Source: Pseudomonas mandelii | GTDB lineage: Bacteria > Pseudomonadota > Gammaproteobacteria > Pseudomonadales > Pseudomonadaceae | DNA: 64,000 nt | Direction of reading: 5' to 3' | Assembly: GCF_006438925.1 (NCBI RefSeq) | Contig: NZ_RCZA01000005.1 | Span: forward strand, 186,001 to 250,000 | Part shown: piece after piece, positions 35,358-44,294 of the stretch | Position numbering within the stretch: position 1 is the first letter of the stretch | Layout: each line of letters opens with the position of its first letter | Program-made: the position numbers and the translations under genes | The notes under the pieces: generated by a model | Told to the model about the DNA's origin: nothing | The model's input: only the letters and a program-made list of their open reading frames with translations | Databases searched by the model: none

Positions 35358-36017
35358 ATGAAGAGCGGGTTCGGAAATTCCAGGGGCAGCACCCCCACCC
35401 TCAATCCCCGCGCCAAACCGTTGAAACGGCCGAGCCAGGCCCGGGCGATTTTCACCGTAGAGGCAATTTACGAAGCATTTGTTCGGATTTGGCAGCGCGA
35501 CGGCTGGTCGGGGTTGACCACGCGCGCAGTCGCGTTGGAAGCGGGCGTTGCCATTGGCACGCTGTACGATTATTTCCCGAGCAAGGAAGCCTTGCTGTCG
35601 GGCTACATTCGACATTGCCTGGACGCCTTGTTACTGCGCCTTGATGAACACGTCGTGCACGCGAAAGAGCTGAGCTGGCCAGTCCGGATCAAACGCTTGA
35701 TACGCCTGACCTGCGACCCGAACGATACGTTTCAACCACTGTTCAATGATGATGTGTTGGCGATCGAGCACCGAATCGCCGAACCCAAACACCACCGGCG
35801 GGTATTCCAGGAGCTGTCGCAAAAATGGCGTGAAGCCTTCGCTTCCTGCGAGGACTTGCCCGCTCAACCGCCACCCTCAACCATTGATGCCTGGGTAATC
35901 ATGGCCTGGGGCGGCCGTCGTTATTGCGTTACTGCACAACCGGCGGCGGAGCAAACCGCCGCGTGGCTGTCGGAAATGGAAGCAATGATCTGTAGCCGAC
36001 TGACCAGAACCCCGTAA
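35358..36017 (+). CDS. TetR/AcrR family transcriptional regulator
   Basis: 219 residues. After a basic N-terminus of about 27 residues the helix-turn-helix reads IYEAFVRIWQRDGWSGLTTR then AVALEAGVAIGTLYDYFPSKEALL, a standard TetR DNA-binding domain. The C-terminal ligand domain is not one I recognise. Divergent from the DUF2855 gene, the usual arrangement of a TetR repressor and its target. I see no obvious palindrome in the 55-base gap. Confidence 0.9.
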   Translation: MKSGFGNSRGSTPTLNPRAKPLKRPSQARAIFTVEAIYEAFVRIWQRDGWSGLTTRAVALEAGVAIGTLYDYFPSKEALLSGYIRHCLDALLLRLDEHVVHAKELSWPVRIKRLIRLTCDPNDTFQPLFNDDVLAIEHRIAEPKHHRRVFQELSQKWREAFASCEDLPAQPPPSTIDAWVIMAWGGRRYCVTAQPAAEQTAAWLSEMEAMICSRLTRTP

Positions 36018-36030
36018 CCTACGGGACTTG

Positions 36031-36591
36031 TCACATCTTCTTGTGTTGTTCGACCCAAAGACCATAAGCATTGATGAATTTTTGCAAAAACGGTTTGAGC
36101 GACTCGGACAGGTTACCCGCCTCGTCGAACGCTGAACCGGCACCGCTCAGGTAGGCTTCCGGTTGCTGCATGCACGGCACATCCAGAAACACCATGGACT
36201 GGCGCAGGTGATGGTTGGCGCCAAAACCACCGATAGCCCCCGGCGAAGCACTGATCACCGCTCCAGGTTTTCCGCTCCAGGCACTCTTGCCATAGGGACG
36301 CGAACCCACATCGATCGCGTTCTTCATCGGCGCAGGCACCGAACGGTTGTATTCGGGGGTTACGAACAGCACCGCGTCGGATGAGCTCACTTGTTGCCGG
36401 AAAGTGCTGTAGGCTGCCGGCGGTGAAGCACCATCGATGTCCTCGTTGTAGAGCGGCAGATCGCCGATTTCGACGATAACCAGTTTGAGATTGGCAGGCG
36501 CCAGGTCGGCCAGGGCCAGCGCCACCTTGCGATTGATCGATTCCTTTCTCAAGCTGCCGACCAGTACAGCGATCGTATAGACGTTGCTCAT
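36031..36591 (-). CDS. NADPH-dependent FMN reductase (ChrR/YieF-like)
   Basis: 186 residues of the flavodoxin-like NADPH:FMN reductase family. VLVGSLRKESINRKVALALA holds the FMN phosphate loop, and LFVTPEYNRSVPAPMKNAID the conserved PEYN motif; GAIGGFGANHHLRQSM follows. Such enzymes reduce quinones, chromate or azo dyes by two electrons. Cytoplasmic. Convergent with the TetR gene, 13 bases between stops. Confidence 0.92.
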   Translation of the reverse strand: MSNVYTIAVLVGSLRKESINRKVALALADLAPANLKLVIVEIGDLPLYNEDIDGASPPAAYSTFRQQVSSSDAVLFVTPEYNRSVPAPMKNAIDVGSRPYGKSAWSGKPGAVISASPGAIGGFGANHHLRQSMVFLDVPCMQQPEAYLSGAGSAFDEAGNLSESLKPFLQKFINAYGLWVEQHKKM

Positions 36592-36766
36592 GGAAGACTC
36601 TCGACTGTCCGATGGAAAGAGCTTGTAGTTATAGATGACGATTCAACCCGTGGGCGACTAAAAATGCCGCCCCTGACTATTTTTTTCCTGTAGGAAAACT
36701 TACCTCGCCCAACCACGGTCTACAGAGCCGCAAATTGAGTGATTTATCCCCAGAGGTTCTAAGCAG

Positions 36767-37027
36767 ATGGCAGCAGTACTCGTCGGTCAGTTCCATGCAA
36801 GAGACGCGGAAGGCCGCGTTTATTCCGTGCATGAGTTCCAGGAATCCACCCCGTCGGCAGACGGTCTCACTGGCTCGGTGCCTGTCACCACCTACAAATT
36901 GGCCATTGGCGATCGCGTCAAAAAGCTCGATGACAACCAATTTCTGCTGGTGCAATCGGACGTGACCATCGTGCGTGAACCCGACACCTATGTCGGCAAA
37001 CTGCCGGAAACCAACGTCGCTTCATAA
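36767..37027 (+). CDS. Small conserved protein, unknown function
   Basis: 86 residues: MAAVLVGQFHARDAEGRVYS, then VPVTTYKLAIGDRVKKLDDN and QFLLVQSDVTIVRE. A compact all-beta look with no cysteines, no signal peptide and no membrane segment. GAGG lies 9 bases before the ATG. I have the impression of a Pseudomonas-conserved hypothetical protein but know no function. The 175-base gap upstream holds its promoter and that of the divergent reductase. Confidence 0.75.
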   Translation: MAAVLVGQFHARDAEGRVYSVHEFQESTPSADGLTGSVPVTTYKLAIGDRVKKLDDNQFLLVQSDVTIVREPDTYVGKLPETNVAS

Positions 37028-37115
37028 CCCCGTGTTATGAGCAGAAGTCATATGCGCGCACTTGAGTTAGGATTCAGCCACTGACTCCCTCACCTGCTGA
37101 ACATGGACTTCACGC

Positions 37116-38009
37116 ATGCGTTTACGTCATATCGAAGTGATCCAGGCGCTCCTGCAGACCGGTCACCTGGGCACCGCCGCCGAATGGCTGCAGTTGCCTG
37201 TGGCTGAAGTCGAAGGGATTCTGCGCGACGCCGAGGATCAGTTGGGTTTCATGCTGTTTTCCAGCGTGCGTGGACGCTTGCAGGCCACGCGTGAGGCGCG
37301 GGAGTTGCAGGTCCAGATCGCCCACGTCTATGAAGCGCTCGAGCCGGTTCAGCGGCTGGCCAACAGCCTCAAGCAATATCAGGCTCCGCCCTTGCGGATC
37401 GTCTGCACACCACCCCTGGCACAGCAGCTATTGCCACAGAGCATTGCCGCCCTGCGCCGACGCCTTCCTGACGCGCCTTGCACCCTTCTGAGTCAACCTA
37501 CCCGCGAGATCGTCAGAAACCTGCTGCTGCGTGAAAGCGATCTGGGCCTGAGCCTGCATGACCCCGATCACGCCGACATTCATTGCCAGGTGATCGCCCA
37601 AGGCAAACTTCAGCTGCTGGCACCCCACGGCTGGTTGCAACCCAAACAAAAGTACATCTCGCTGCAGGACCTGGCCGGCCAATCGATGGTGGGCCTGGAA
37701 GGTCATGATCCGCTGAGCCCGGCGCTGGAAAACAAGCTGCATGCCCTGCGCCCTGCCCCGGTCATTCAAACCCGGGTACAGACTCACCAGATGATGCGCA
37801 GCATGGTCGAGGCCGGTGAAGGTCTGGCCATCGTCGACCCTTTCACCGCCCTCGGGGCGAAATCGGCCGGGCTGGATGCCTGCCCGCTGGCGCCGGCCGT
37901 GCCGATCAGCCTGTATGCCTTGACCCTCAAGAACGGCGAGCCATCGCCAGCGGTTCAGGCATTGCTGGGCATCATCACGGAACAAGCCGTGGCGATGTTG
38001 GCGAACTAA
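37116..38009 (+). CDS. LysR-family transcriptional regulator
   Basis: 297 residues. N-terminal helix-turn-helix in MRLRHIEVIQALLQTGHLGT, AAEWLQLPVAEVEGILRDAE and DQLGFMLFSSVRGRLQATRE; the second helix is less typical (LPVAEVEGIL where VSQPAVSRQI is usual). The C-terminal part has the substrate-binding fold (RIVCTPPLAQQLLPQSIAAL and VEAGEGLAIVDPF). Convergent with the GNAT gene with a 33-base overlap of their ends. Target unknown. Confidence 0.9.
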   Translation: MRLRHIEVIQALLQTGHLGTAAEWLQLPVAEVEGILRDAEDQLGFMLFSSVRGRLQATREARELQVQIAHVYEALEPVQRLANSLKQYQAPPLRIVCTPPLAQQLLPQSIAALRRRLPDAPCTLLSQPTREIVRNLLLRESDLGLSLHDPDHADIHCQVIAQGKLQLLAPHGWLQPKQKYISLQDLAGQSMVGLEGHDPLSPALENKLHALRPAPVIQTRVQTHQMMRSMVEAGEGLAIVDPFTALGAKSAGLDACPLAPAVPISLYALTLKNGEPSPAVQALLGIITEQAVAMLAN

Positions 38010-38607
38010 GCGGGGTTTCCAGCGGATTATCGAACAATCGATACCAGAACAGCGCCACTTCGGCGGTGTTCGGGTCGATCCCGCGATAGCGCAGATGATC
38101 GATTCCGCCCAAGACGTAACCGCGGCGCTCATAAAGCCGGCAGGCTCCCAGGTTGTTGTTCTGGGTTTCAAGCATGATGCCCGGCAGTTTCTTTTTACGA
38201 CTCCAGAACTGCGCCACATCCAGCAACGCCTTGGCCACACCATGACGGCGCGCCGGCGCATGCACCGCCAACTCGTCGATATGGGCAAAGCCGTTCCAGT
38301 TGGTGCTGACCACCAGGTGACCCACGGGCTCATCATCGAGATAAGCCATGAAGATCGCGCTGTCAGCGGCATCGCGGAAACTGCTGAACTCTTCAGGATC
38401 AATGCCGTAGCACTTTCGATAGGGCGTGATCGGCGTCACCGGCCACTGCTCCACCGGTTTACCGATTTCAGCGGCACCGTAGACCGCGACTTCAAAACTG
38501 AAATCACTGCCCCAGATGTAGGCTGCAAAACCATCGTCGGCAACGCGCACCGACAGCCCTGGGTATTTCGGATTCATGACCGGTTGCATACTGGGAAAGG
38601 TCCTCAT
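37975..38607 (-). CDS. GNAT-family N-acetyltransferase
   Basis: 210 residues from the ATG at 38607, which overlaps the TGA of ldcA by 4 bases; ATGs at 38589 and 38577 are alternatives and the former has GAGGA 11 bases upstream. The acetyl-CoA motif is HIDELAVHAPARRHGVAKAL (RxxGxA), followed by GIMLETQNNNLGACRLYERR and GYVLGGID. The coupling to lysine decarboxylase suggests it may acetylate a polyamine such as cadaverine, or lysine, but this is inference. Ends overlap the convergent LysR gene. Confidence 0.88.
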   Translation of the reverse strand: MRTFPSMQPVMNPKYPGLSVRVADDGFAAYIWGSDFSFEVAVYGAAEIGKPVEQWPVTPITPYRKCYGIDPEEFSSFRDAADSAIFMAYLDDEPVGHLVVSTNWNGFAHIDELAVHAPARRHGVAKALLDVAQFWSRKKKLPGIMLETQNNNLGACRLYERRGYVLGGIDHLRYRGIDPNTAEVALFWYRLFDNPLETPLSSPTSPRLVP

Positions 38608-40859
38608 TCCTTGATGCAATCGACGGTATACAGCCGTCCATTGCCCTCGTCTTCGTGTTGCAGGCCGTGCACATCAGCGACAAACCCCGGGAAGCTGCTG
38701 TCGAACGTACGGGCAAACGCCAGGTAATCGATGATCGAGCGTGTCGACTCGGTAAAACGCTCGCCGGGCATGATCAACGGAATTCCCGGCGGGTATGGCA
38801 CCAGCATCACCGCGGCGATCCGCCCATCCAGAGCATCGATCGACACTGCTTCAACCTCGCCACGCACTAATTGATCATAGGCGTCAGACGGCTTCATGGC
38901 GACTTCAGGCAGCACTGTGTACATGCGTTTGAGGTGTTTGGCCGTGGCATTGCTGCGATAGCAGGCGTGCAGTTGATCGCACAGGTCGCGCAACCCCATG
39001 CCCTGATAGCGCGTGACATTCTCTTGTGCCACGCACGGCAGGCACGTCGCGAGGCTGACATTGGCATCGTAGCTGCGCTTGAACTCCAGCAACTCGGTCA
39101 GCAGCGTGCTCCATTTGCCCTTGGTGATGCCCATGGAGAACAGCACCAGGAACGAATACAGCCCGGTCTTTTCAACGACCAACCCACGTTCCCAAAGGAA
39201 TTTGCTGACCACCGCCGCCGGAATCCCTCGCTGGCTAAGGGCGCCGCCTGCCGTCAGGCCCGGCATCACCAACGTGACCTTGATCGGATCAAGCAGCACG
39301 TAGTCGTCAGTCACGCCGCCAAAGCCGTGCCAGTCGGCGTCGGGTTGCAGCAGCCAGTCGTCGGTGATCACGCGGTCAATGCCTTCCACGGACGGCGGCT
39401 GCCAGATGGAAAACCACCAATCGTCAGCGGCGATGTGCTGACGCAAATTGGCCAGCGCCCGGCGGAAACTCAGCGCTTCGTCGAACATTTCCTGCAACAG
39501 CGATCGCCCGGCCGGGCCTTCCATCATGGCCGACGCCACATCCAGCGAAGCGATGATGCTGTACTGCGGCGAGGTCGAGATGTGCATCATGAACGCTTCA
39601 TTGAAGCGATCCCGATCCAGCTGCCGCGCGCCGCCGTCCTGGACGTGAATCATCGACGCCTGGCTGAAGGCCGCCAGCAGTTTGTGGGTGGAATGCGTGG
39701 TGAACACCAGCGGGCCGTCTTCACTGCGGGAAGTGCCCATGCCGTAACGTCCGGCGAAGAACTCGTGAAACGCCGCGTAGGCGTACCAGGCTTCATCGAA
39801 GTGCAAGACCTCGACGCTGTTGCCCAGTTGCTGCTTGATCAGCTCAGCGTTGTAGCAGAGGCCGTCGTACGTCGAGTTGGTCACCACCGCCAACTTGACC
39901 TTGGGCGCCCGGCCCTTGGTCAGCGGGCTGGCGTCGATCTTGGCCTGAATCGATTCGCGGCTGAATTCGCTCAATGGAATCGGGCCGATGATCCCCAGCT
40001 CATTACGCTCCGGGCACAAGTACAGCGGAATGGCGCCGGTCATGATGATCGAGTGCAATATCGACTTGTGGCAGTTGCGATCCACCAACACCAAGTCGTC
40101 GCGAGCGACCATCGAATGCCAGACTATTTTGTTGGCGGTCGAGGTGCCATTGATCACAAAGAAGGTGTGATCGGCGCCGAAATTACGGGCAGCACGGGCC
40201 TCGGCTTCTGCCAGCGGACCGGTGTGATCGAGCAAAGAACCGAGTTCTGGCACCGACACCGACAAATCGGATCGCAGGGTATTTTCCCCGAAGAACTGGT
40301 GAAACGCCTGACCCACCGGGCTCTTGTGGTACGCCACACCGCCGCCATGGCCGGGCGTGTGCCAGGAATAATTGGAGTCAGCCGTGTGCTGCACTAGCGC
40401 TTTGAAAAACGGCGGCAGCAGACCATCCAGATATTTGCGGGCCGCTCGGGCGACCTGCCTGGCCAGAAAAGGCACGGTGTCTTCGAACAGATAAAGAATC
40501 CCGCGCAGCTGATTGAGTTCGGCCATGGCGTCGGCGGGAGCGTTCTCAAGGGTCACCTGCTCACCCAGCGCGAAGATCGGCAAGTCGGGCGCACGCACCC
40601 GCGCCAGGCCGATCAGCTCGGCCATGTTGTGCAATAGATGAGAGTGGGTGCTGGCGTCTTCGGCCGCAATCAACATGCAGGAAAGACCGTGATGGGTCGA
40701 GGCAACCAGACGCCCTTCGGTGTAATCCACCGCCGAGACAATGCTGAAGCCTTCCTGCTCCAGCTCCCGGGCGATGCCACGCACGCGATCACCGGCGACG
40801 GTGTCGGCCTTGGTGTCGCGATGGACGATCAGGACCGGGAATTTCAAATCTTTATACAT
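38604..40859 (-). CDS. ldcA: LdcA, lysine decarboxylase (Orn/Lys/Arg decarboxylase family)
   Basis: 751 residues, the same length as I recall for P. aeruginosa LdcA (PA1818), and in the same genomic place next to dnaQ and rnhA. The order is wing domain, PLP-dependent aminotransferase-like core and C-terminal domain. The PLP lysine is about residue 393 in THSTHKLLAAFS, and HFDEAWYAYAAFHEFF holds the cofactor-ring aspartate. It converts lysine to cadaverine, the entry to the lysine decarboxylase route in pseudomonads, which is arginine-controlled in P. aeruginosa. The GNAT gene follows in overlap. Confidence 0.93.
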   Translation of the reverse strand: MYKDLKFPVLIVHRDTKADTVAGDRVRGIARELEQEGFSIVSAVDYTEGRLVASTHHGLSCMLIAAEDASTHSHLLHNMAELIGLARVRAPDLPIFALGEQVTLENAPADAMAELNQLRGILYLFEDTVPFLARQVARAARKYLDGLLPPFFKALVQHTADSNYSWHTPGHGGGVAYHKSPVGQAFHQFFGENTLRSDLSVSVPELGSLLDHTGPLAEAEARAARNFGADHTFFVINGTSTANKIVWHSMVARDDLVLVDRNCHKSILHSIIMTGAIPLYLCPERNELGIIGPIPLSEFSRESIQAKIDASPLTKGRAPKVKLAVVTNSTYDGLCYNAELIKQQLGNSVEVLHFDEAWYAYAAFHEFFAGRYGMGTSRSEDGPLVFTTHSTHKLLAAFSQASMIHVQDGGARQLDRDRFNEAFMMHISTSPQYSIIASLDVASAMMEGPAGRSLLQEMFDEALSFRRALANLRQHIAADDWWFSIWQPPSVEGIDRVITDDWLLQPDADWHGFGGVTDDYVLLDPIKVTLVMPGLTAGGALSQRGIPAAVVSKFLWERGLVVEKTGLYSFLVLFSMGITKGKWSTLLTELLEFKRSYDANVSLATCLPCVAQENVTRYQGMGLRDLCDQLHACYRSNATAKHLKRMYTVLPEVAMKPSDAYDQLVRGEVEAVSIDALDGRIAAVMLVPYPPGIPLIMPGERFTESTRSIIDYLAFARTFDSSFPGFVADVHGLQHEDEGNGRLYTVDCIKE

Positions 40860-40982
40860 GGGGCTCAGTGTCCTGAGGCGGCAGACCGTGGTCCGCCAAT
40901 CACCTCAGGGTAGAGGGTTCGAGCGCATGTGGCGAGTGTGATGCACTGAAATGGGTCATCGGGCGCGTTACGCTTTATCAAG

Positions 40983-41077
40983 ATCAAAAGATCGCAGCCT
41001 CGTTTCACTCGACAGCTCCTACAGGGTTATCTATTCCGCTGTAGGAGCTGTCGAGTGAAACGAGGCTGCGATCTTTT
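40983..41077. repeat. REP pair with altered stem (CGAGTGAAACGAG)
   Basis: Both halves carry GGAGCTGTCGAGTGAAACGA in place of the family's GGAGCTGCCGAAGGCTGC, with the flanks GTAGGAGCT and GCTGCGATCTTT kept. The change is present identically in both halves. Confidence 0.9.
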
Positions 41078-41086
41078 TCCGAAGCG

Positions 41087-41845
41087 CTACGCCTGAGCCT
41101 TGGCCTCGGCCAGTTGTTGCCAGAGCGAAGGGGCGCCGGCGGATTTGGCGATGGTTTCCAGGCGTGCCACGTGCTGGGCCAGGTCATCTTCGCTGGCACG
41201 GATGATACGCGTCGGTTGACGATCGATCGGCAGGCGGCGGATCTCGGTGGCGGAATTGTCCGCACCTTCCCCGGAACCGTTGCCGTCCGAAGCATTACCG
41301 GCCAGGGACAGGCTGGTCTGGCCGCCCGTCATGGTCAGGTAAACGTCGGCGAGGATCTCGGAGTCGAGCAAGGCGCCGTGCAGTTCACGACCGGAGTTGT
41401 CGACGCCATAGCGTTTGCACAAGGCGTCGAGGCTGTTGCGCTGCCCCGGGTGACGTTCCCGGGCCATCATCAGGGTGTCGAGGATCGAGCAGTGCTGCGT
41501 GATGTCCGCACGATCGTGCTGGCCCATCAGGGCGAATTCGTTGTTGATGAAGCCAACGTCGAACGCCGCGTTATGGATGATCAGCTGCGCACCCTTGATG
41601 AATTCAAAGAATTCATCAGCCACTTCAGTGAAGCGCGGCTTGCCGACCAAAAATTCGTTGGTGATGCCGTGGACGCCAATGGCGCCTTCATCACTCTCGC
41701 GGTCCGGTTGCAGGTAAACGTGGAAATGCCGGCCCGTCAGGCGCCGACCGATCAACTCGACACAACCGATTTCGATAATCCGGTGGCCGTCGGTCACCGG
41801 CATGCCGGTGGTTTCGGTATCGAGTACAACGGATCTGGTGGCCAT
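41087..41845 (-). CDS. dnaQ: DnaQ, DNA polymerase III epsilon subunit
   Basis: 252 residues. Proofreading 3'-5' exonuclease motifs: Exo I VVLDTETTG (D9, E11), Exo II IHNAAFDVGFINNE, and Exo III HGALLDSEILADVY with the catalytic His. The C-terminal part, Ala/Gln-rich, contacts the alpha subunit. Downstream of rnhA on the same strand with a REP pair between (213 bases), unlike E. coli where dnaQ and rnhA are divergent. Confidence 0.97.
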   Translation of the reverse strand: MATRSVVLDTETTGMPVTDGHRIIEIGCVELIGRRLTGRHFHVYLQPDRESDEGAIGVHGITNEFLVGKPRFTEVADEFFEFIKGAQLIIHNAAFDVGFINNEFALMGQHDRADITQHCSILDTLMMARERHPGQRNSLDALCKRYGVDNSGRELHGALLDSEILADVYLTMTGGQTSLSLAGNASDGNGSGEGADNSATEIRRLPIDRQPTRIIRASEDDLAQHVARLETIAKSAGAPSLWQQLAEAKAQA

Positions 41846-41933
41846 CAGTGCTCAGCTCTCAACGGGTCATTCGTGCAAAAGCGGCGATGTTAACACGCCC
41901 GCCGGGGTCTTTCAGATACACCGTGTTGCACCC

Positions 41934-42027
41934 ATCGCGAGCAGGCTCGTTCCCACATTGAATTCGGGGGTTCACAGAATTTGTGCTCAACGAAGATCAA
42001 ATGTGGGAGCGAGCCTGCTCGCGATTG
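41934..42027. repeat. REP pair, GTGGGAGCGAGCCTGCTCGC family
   Basis: Inverted halves ATCGCGAGCAGGCTCG and CGAGCCTGCTCGCGAT, between the rnhA stop and the dnaQ start. Confidence 0.9.
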
Positions 42028-42058
42028 GCTACGACGCAGTACGTTGGTAGAACCGGAA

Positions 42059-42511
42059 TCAAGCCTGCTTGTAACCGCGCACTTCATCCACGCCACGATT
42101 GGCCAGTTGGTCGGCGCGTTCGTTGCCATGATGGCCAATGTGCCCGCGTACCCATTTCCAGGTGACGTTGTGGCGATTGACCTGCTCATCCAGCAACTTC
42201 CACAGATCAGCGTTTTTCACCGGTTCTTTCGCAGCGGTTTTCCAGCCGCGCTTCTTCCAGTTGTCCATCCACTCGTTGATGCCTTTCATCACATACTGCG
42301 AGTCGGTGACCAGCAGCACGTCGCAGGAGCGCTTGAGTTCTTCAAGACCACGGATTGCGCCCATCAGCTCCATGCGGTTATTGGTGGTGTTGGCTTCGCC
42401 GCCCCACAGTTCTTTTTCAATGCCCTTGCATACCAGCAAAGCGCCCCAGCCACCAGGGCCAGGGTTGCCTTTACAGGCGCCGTCAGTGAAGAGTTCTACG
42501 CTATCGCTCAT
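42059..42511 (-). CDS. rnhA: Ribonuclease HI
   Basis: 150 residues. Catalytic residues align with E. coli RNase HI by number: D10 ([17 protein letters not shown]), E48 (RMELMGAI), D70 (VTDSQYV), and the last Asp in [11 protein letters not shown]. It degrades RNA in RNA-DNA hybrids. Follows the methyltransferase gene by 92 bases. Confidence 0.97.
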   Translation of the reverse strand: MSDSVELFTDGACKGNPGPGGWGALLVCKGIEKELWGGEANTTNNRMELMGAIRGLEELKRSCDVLLVTDSQYVMKGINEWMDNWKKRGWKTAAKEPVKNADLWKLLDEQVNRHNVTWKWVRGHIGHHGNERADQLANRGVDEVRGYKQA

Positions 42512-42603
42512 GCCAATCTATCCAGAAAATGCGGTGGCTCGCCGATCGGTGATCGACGATGCCCGAGGCCGGGGCAAACCCGGCCGGGAAAATAAAACGT
42601 GTA

Positions 42604-43362
42604 TTACGGATCGATGCGGCGACGATTGACCTTGGCCATCGGCAATGGAATCAGCTTGCCCATCGGTTCGCGCCGCTCCTGACGGACGGGCCGCAGGCCC
42701 ACCACGATCTTGCGCGCAACCAATAAATAGAAGCCGCCACCCGACAGTTGCCAGTCACCGGCCTTGCGTTCCCAACCGGCCAGACGAGCCTGCCAGGCGG
42801 GTGACGCAAGCGGCGGACGATAGCATCCGAAGCGGCGTTTCTCCAGTGCGAAGCCCAGCAGGTTCAGCCAGTCACCGACCCGCGACGGGGAGATGCAGCG
42901 AGCCTTGCGCAAGGCGTCGTGAGCAAAAACGTGACGCAAGCCCCAAGTGCTCCAGGGGTTGATCCCGACGATCAGCAGATGCCCGCCGGGCCGCACGCTG
43001 CTCGCCGCTTCACGCAGCAAACCGTGGGGCGACAGGCAGAAATCCAGCCCATGCTGCAACACCACCACATCGGCGGCATGCTCGCTCAAAGGCCACGCCT
43101 GCTCTTCGCAGACGATCTCGACACCCGGCAACGGCGCGCCGAGCCGCACATTACGCTGGACTTGCGGCGCCGACGGCGGCGTTTGGGCCGACGGGCCGTA
43201 ATGCACCAGGTAGCCACCGAAGAACCGTCCCAGCTCGTCTTCGAGCATGCGACGTTCTTCGTCCAGCAAAAATTGCCCGATGGGGCCGGACAGCCATTCA
43301 CGGGCCGCGCTGATCAATGTCAGCCATTCAGGATCAGCCTGAGCGAACGCTTTATCGGTCAT
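42604..43362 (-). CDS. Class I SAM-dependent methyltransferase
   Basis: 252 residues. The ATG at 43362 has TTGGAG seven bases upstream. [40 protein letters not shown] and WGLRHVF are typical of the Methyltransf_11 fold, in which motif I is weak here (no clear GxGxG in the first half). In P. aeruginosa the equivalent gene (PA1814) lies in the same place between gloB and rnhA. Divergent from gloB with only 65 bases between starts. Substrate unknown. Confidence 0.82.
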   Translation of the reverse strand: MTDKAFAQADPEWLTLISAAREWLSGPIGQFLLDEERRMLEDELGRFFGGYLVHYGPSAQTPPSAPQVQRNVRLGAPLPGVEIVCEEQAWPLSEHAADVVVLQHGLDFCLSPHGLLREAASSVRPGGHLLIVGINPWSTWGLRHVFAHDALRKARCISPSRVGDWLNLLGFALEKRRFGCYRPPLASPAWQARLAGWERKAGDWQLSGGGFYLLVARKIVVGLRPVRQERREPMGKLIPLPMAKVNRRRIDP

Positions 43363-43427
43363 TGCATTCTCCAACGCGCCAGGAAGTTCTAAGATGCGCC
43401 ATTGTTTTCCGCTTGGCGAATCCGACG

Positions 43428-44195
43428 ATGATACAGATCAGTGCCCTGCCCGCCTTCACCGACAACTACATCTGGTTATTACAAGACCACCGCACCCAGC
43501 GCTGCGCGGTGGTTGATCCGGGCGATGCTGCGCCGGTGCAGGCGTGGCTCGCCGCGCATCCGGGTTGGGTGTTGAGTGATATTTTGATCACTCACCATCA
43601 TCATGACCACGTCGGCGGCGTCGAGCAGCTCAAAAAAGCGACAGACGCGACAGTCTACGGTCCGGCCAGCGAAACCATCCCACTGCGGGACGTAGCCCTC
43701 AAGGACAACGACCGCGTCAGCGTGCTGGGCTGGGACTTCGATGTCTATGCCGTCCCCGGCCACACCTTGGGGCATATCGCCTATTACCATCAGGGTTTGC
43801 TGTTCTGCGGTGACACCCTGTTCGCGGCCGGTTGCGGGCGCTTGTTCGAAGGCACGCCGGAGCAAATGCATACCTCACTGACGCGCCTCGCGGCGCTGCC
43901 TGAAGATACGCTGGTCTACTGCACTCACGAATACACCTTGAGCAACCTGAAGTTTGCCGCAGCGGTCGAACCGGGCAATCCGGACACCGCCGCACGTCTG
44001 GAAAAAGTCACCGCTCAGCGCGAGGCCGGAATCATGACGCTGCCCTCTACTCTGGCGCTTGAAAAGCTTACCAACCCGTTTTTGCGTGTCCACGAAACAT
44101 CCGTTAAAGAAAAAGTGGACGAACGGAATGGAACCCAAAACCGGGCTCCCAGTGCGGTTTTTGCTGCTCTGCGTGCTTGGAAAGATAAGTTCTAA
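43428..44195 (+). CDS. gloB: GloB, hydroxyacylglutathione hydrolase (glyoxalase II)
   Basis: 255 residues from the ATG at 43428, giving [20 protein letters not shown]; longer frames upstream overlap the methyltransferase gene. The metallo-beta-lactamase motif is [10 protein letters not shown], with [22 protein letters not shown] and [13 protein letters not shown] completing the dimetal and glutathione sites. It hydrolyses S-lactoylglutathione to lactate in methylglyoxal detoxification. 99 bases upstream of mltD on the same strand, as in E. coli and P. aeruginosa. Confidence 0.97.
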   Translation: MIQISALPAFTDNYIWLLQDHRTQRCAVVDPGDAAPVQAWLAAHPGWVLSDILITHHHHDHVGGVEQLKKATDATVYGPASETIPLRDVALKDNDRVSVLGWDFDVYAVPGHTLGHIAYYHQGLLFCGDTLFAAGCGRLFEGTPEQMHTSLTRLAALPEDTLVYCTHEYTLSNLKFAAAVEPGNPDTAARLEKVTAQREAGIMTLPSTLALEKLTNPFLRVHETSVKEKVDERNGTQNRAPSAVFAALRAWKDKF

Positions 44196-44294
44196 GTAGC
44201 CATCACGTTGGTACAAAAATTCTGAATGGTTGACCGCAGGGGGTGCGCTTTCTAGAATCGCCCGACATTTTTGCCCGGAACTTACTTCCAGCCA

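Noticed and set aside
36677..36955. 92-codon frame opposite the small conserved gene at 36767
   Set aside because: No ribosome site; the plus-strand gene has better codon use and GAGG upstream.
38871..40397. 508-codon frame opposite ldcA
   Set aside because: Antisense shadow of a GC-rich gene; LdcA motifs on the other strand are intact.
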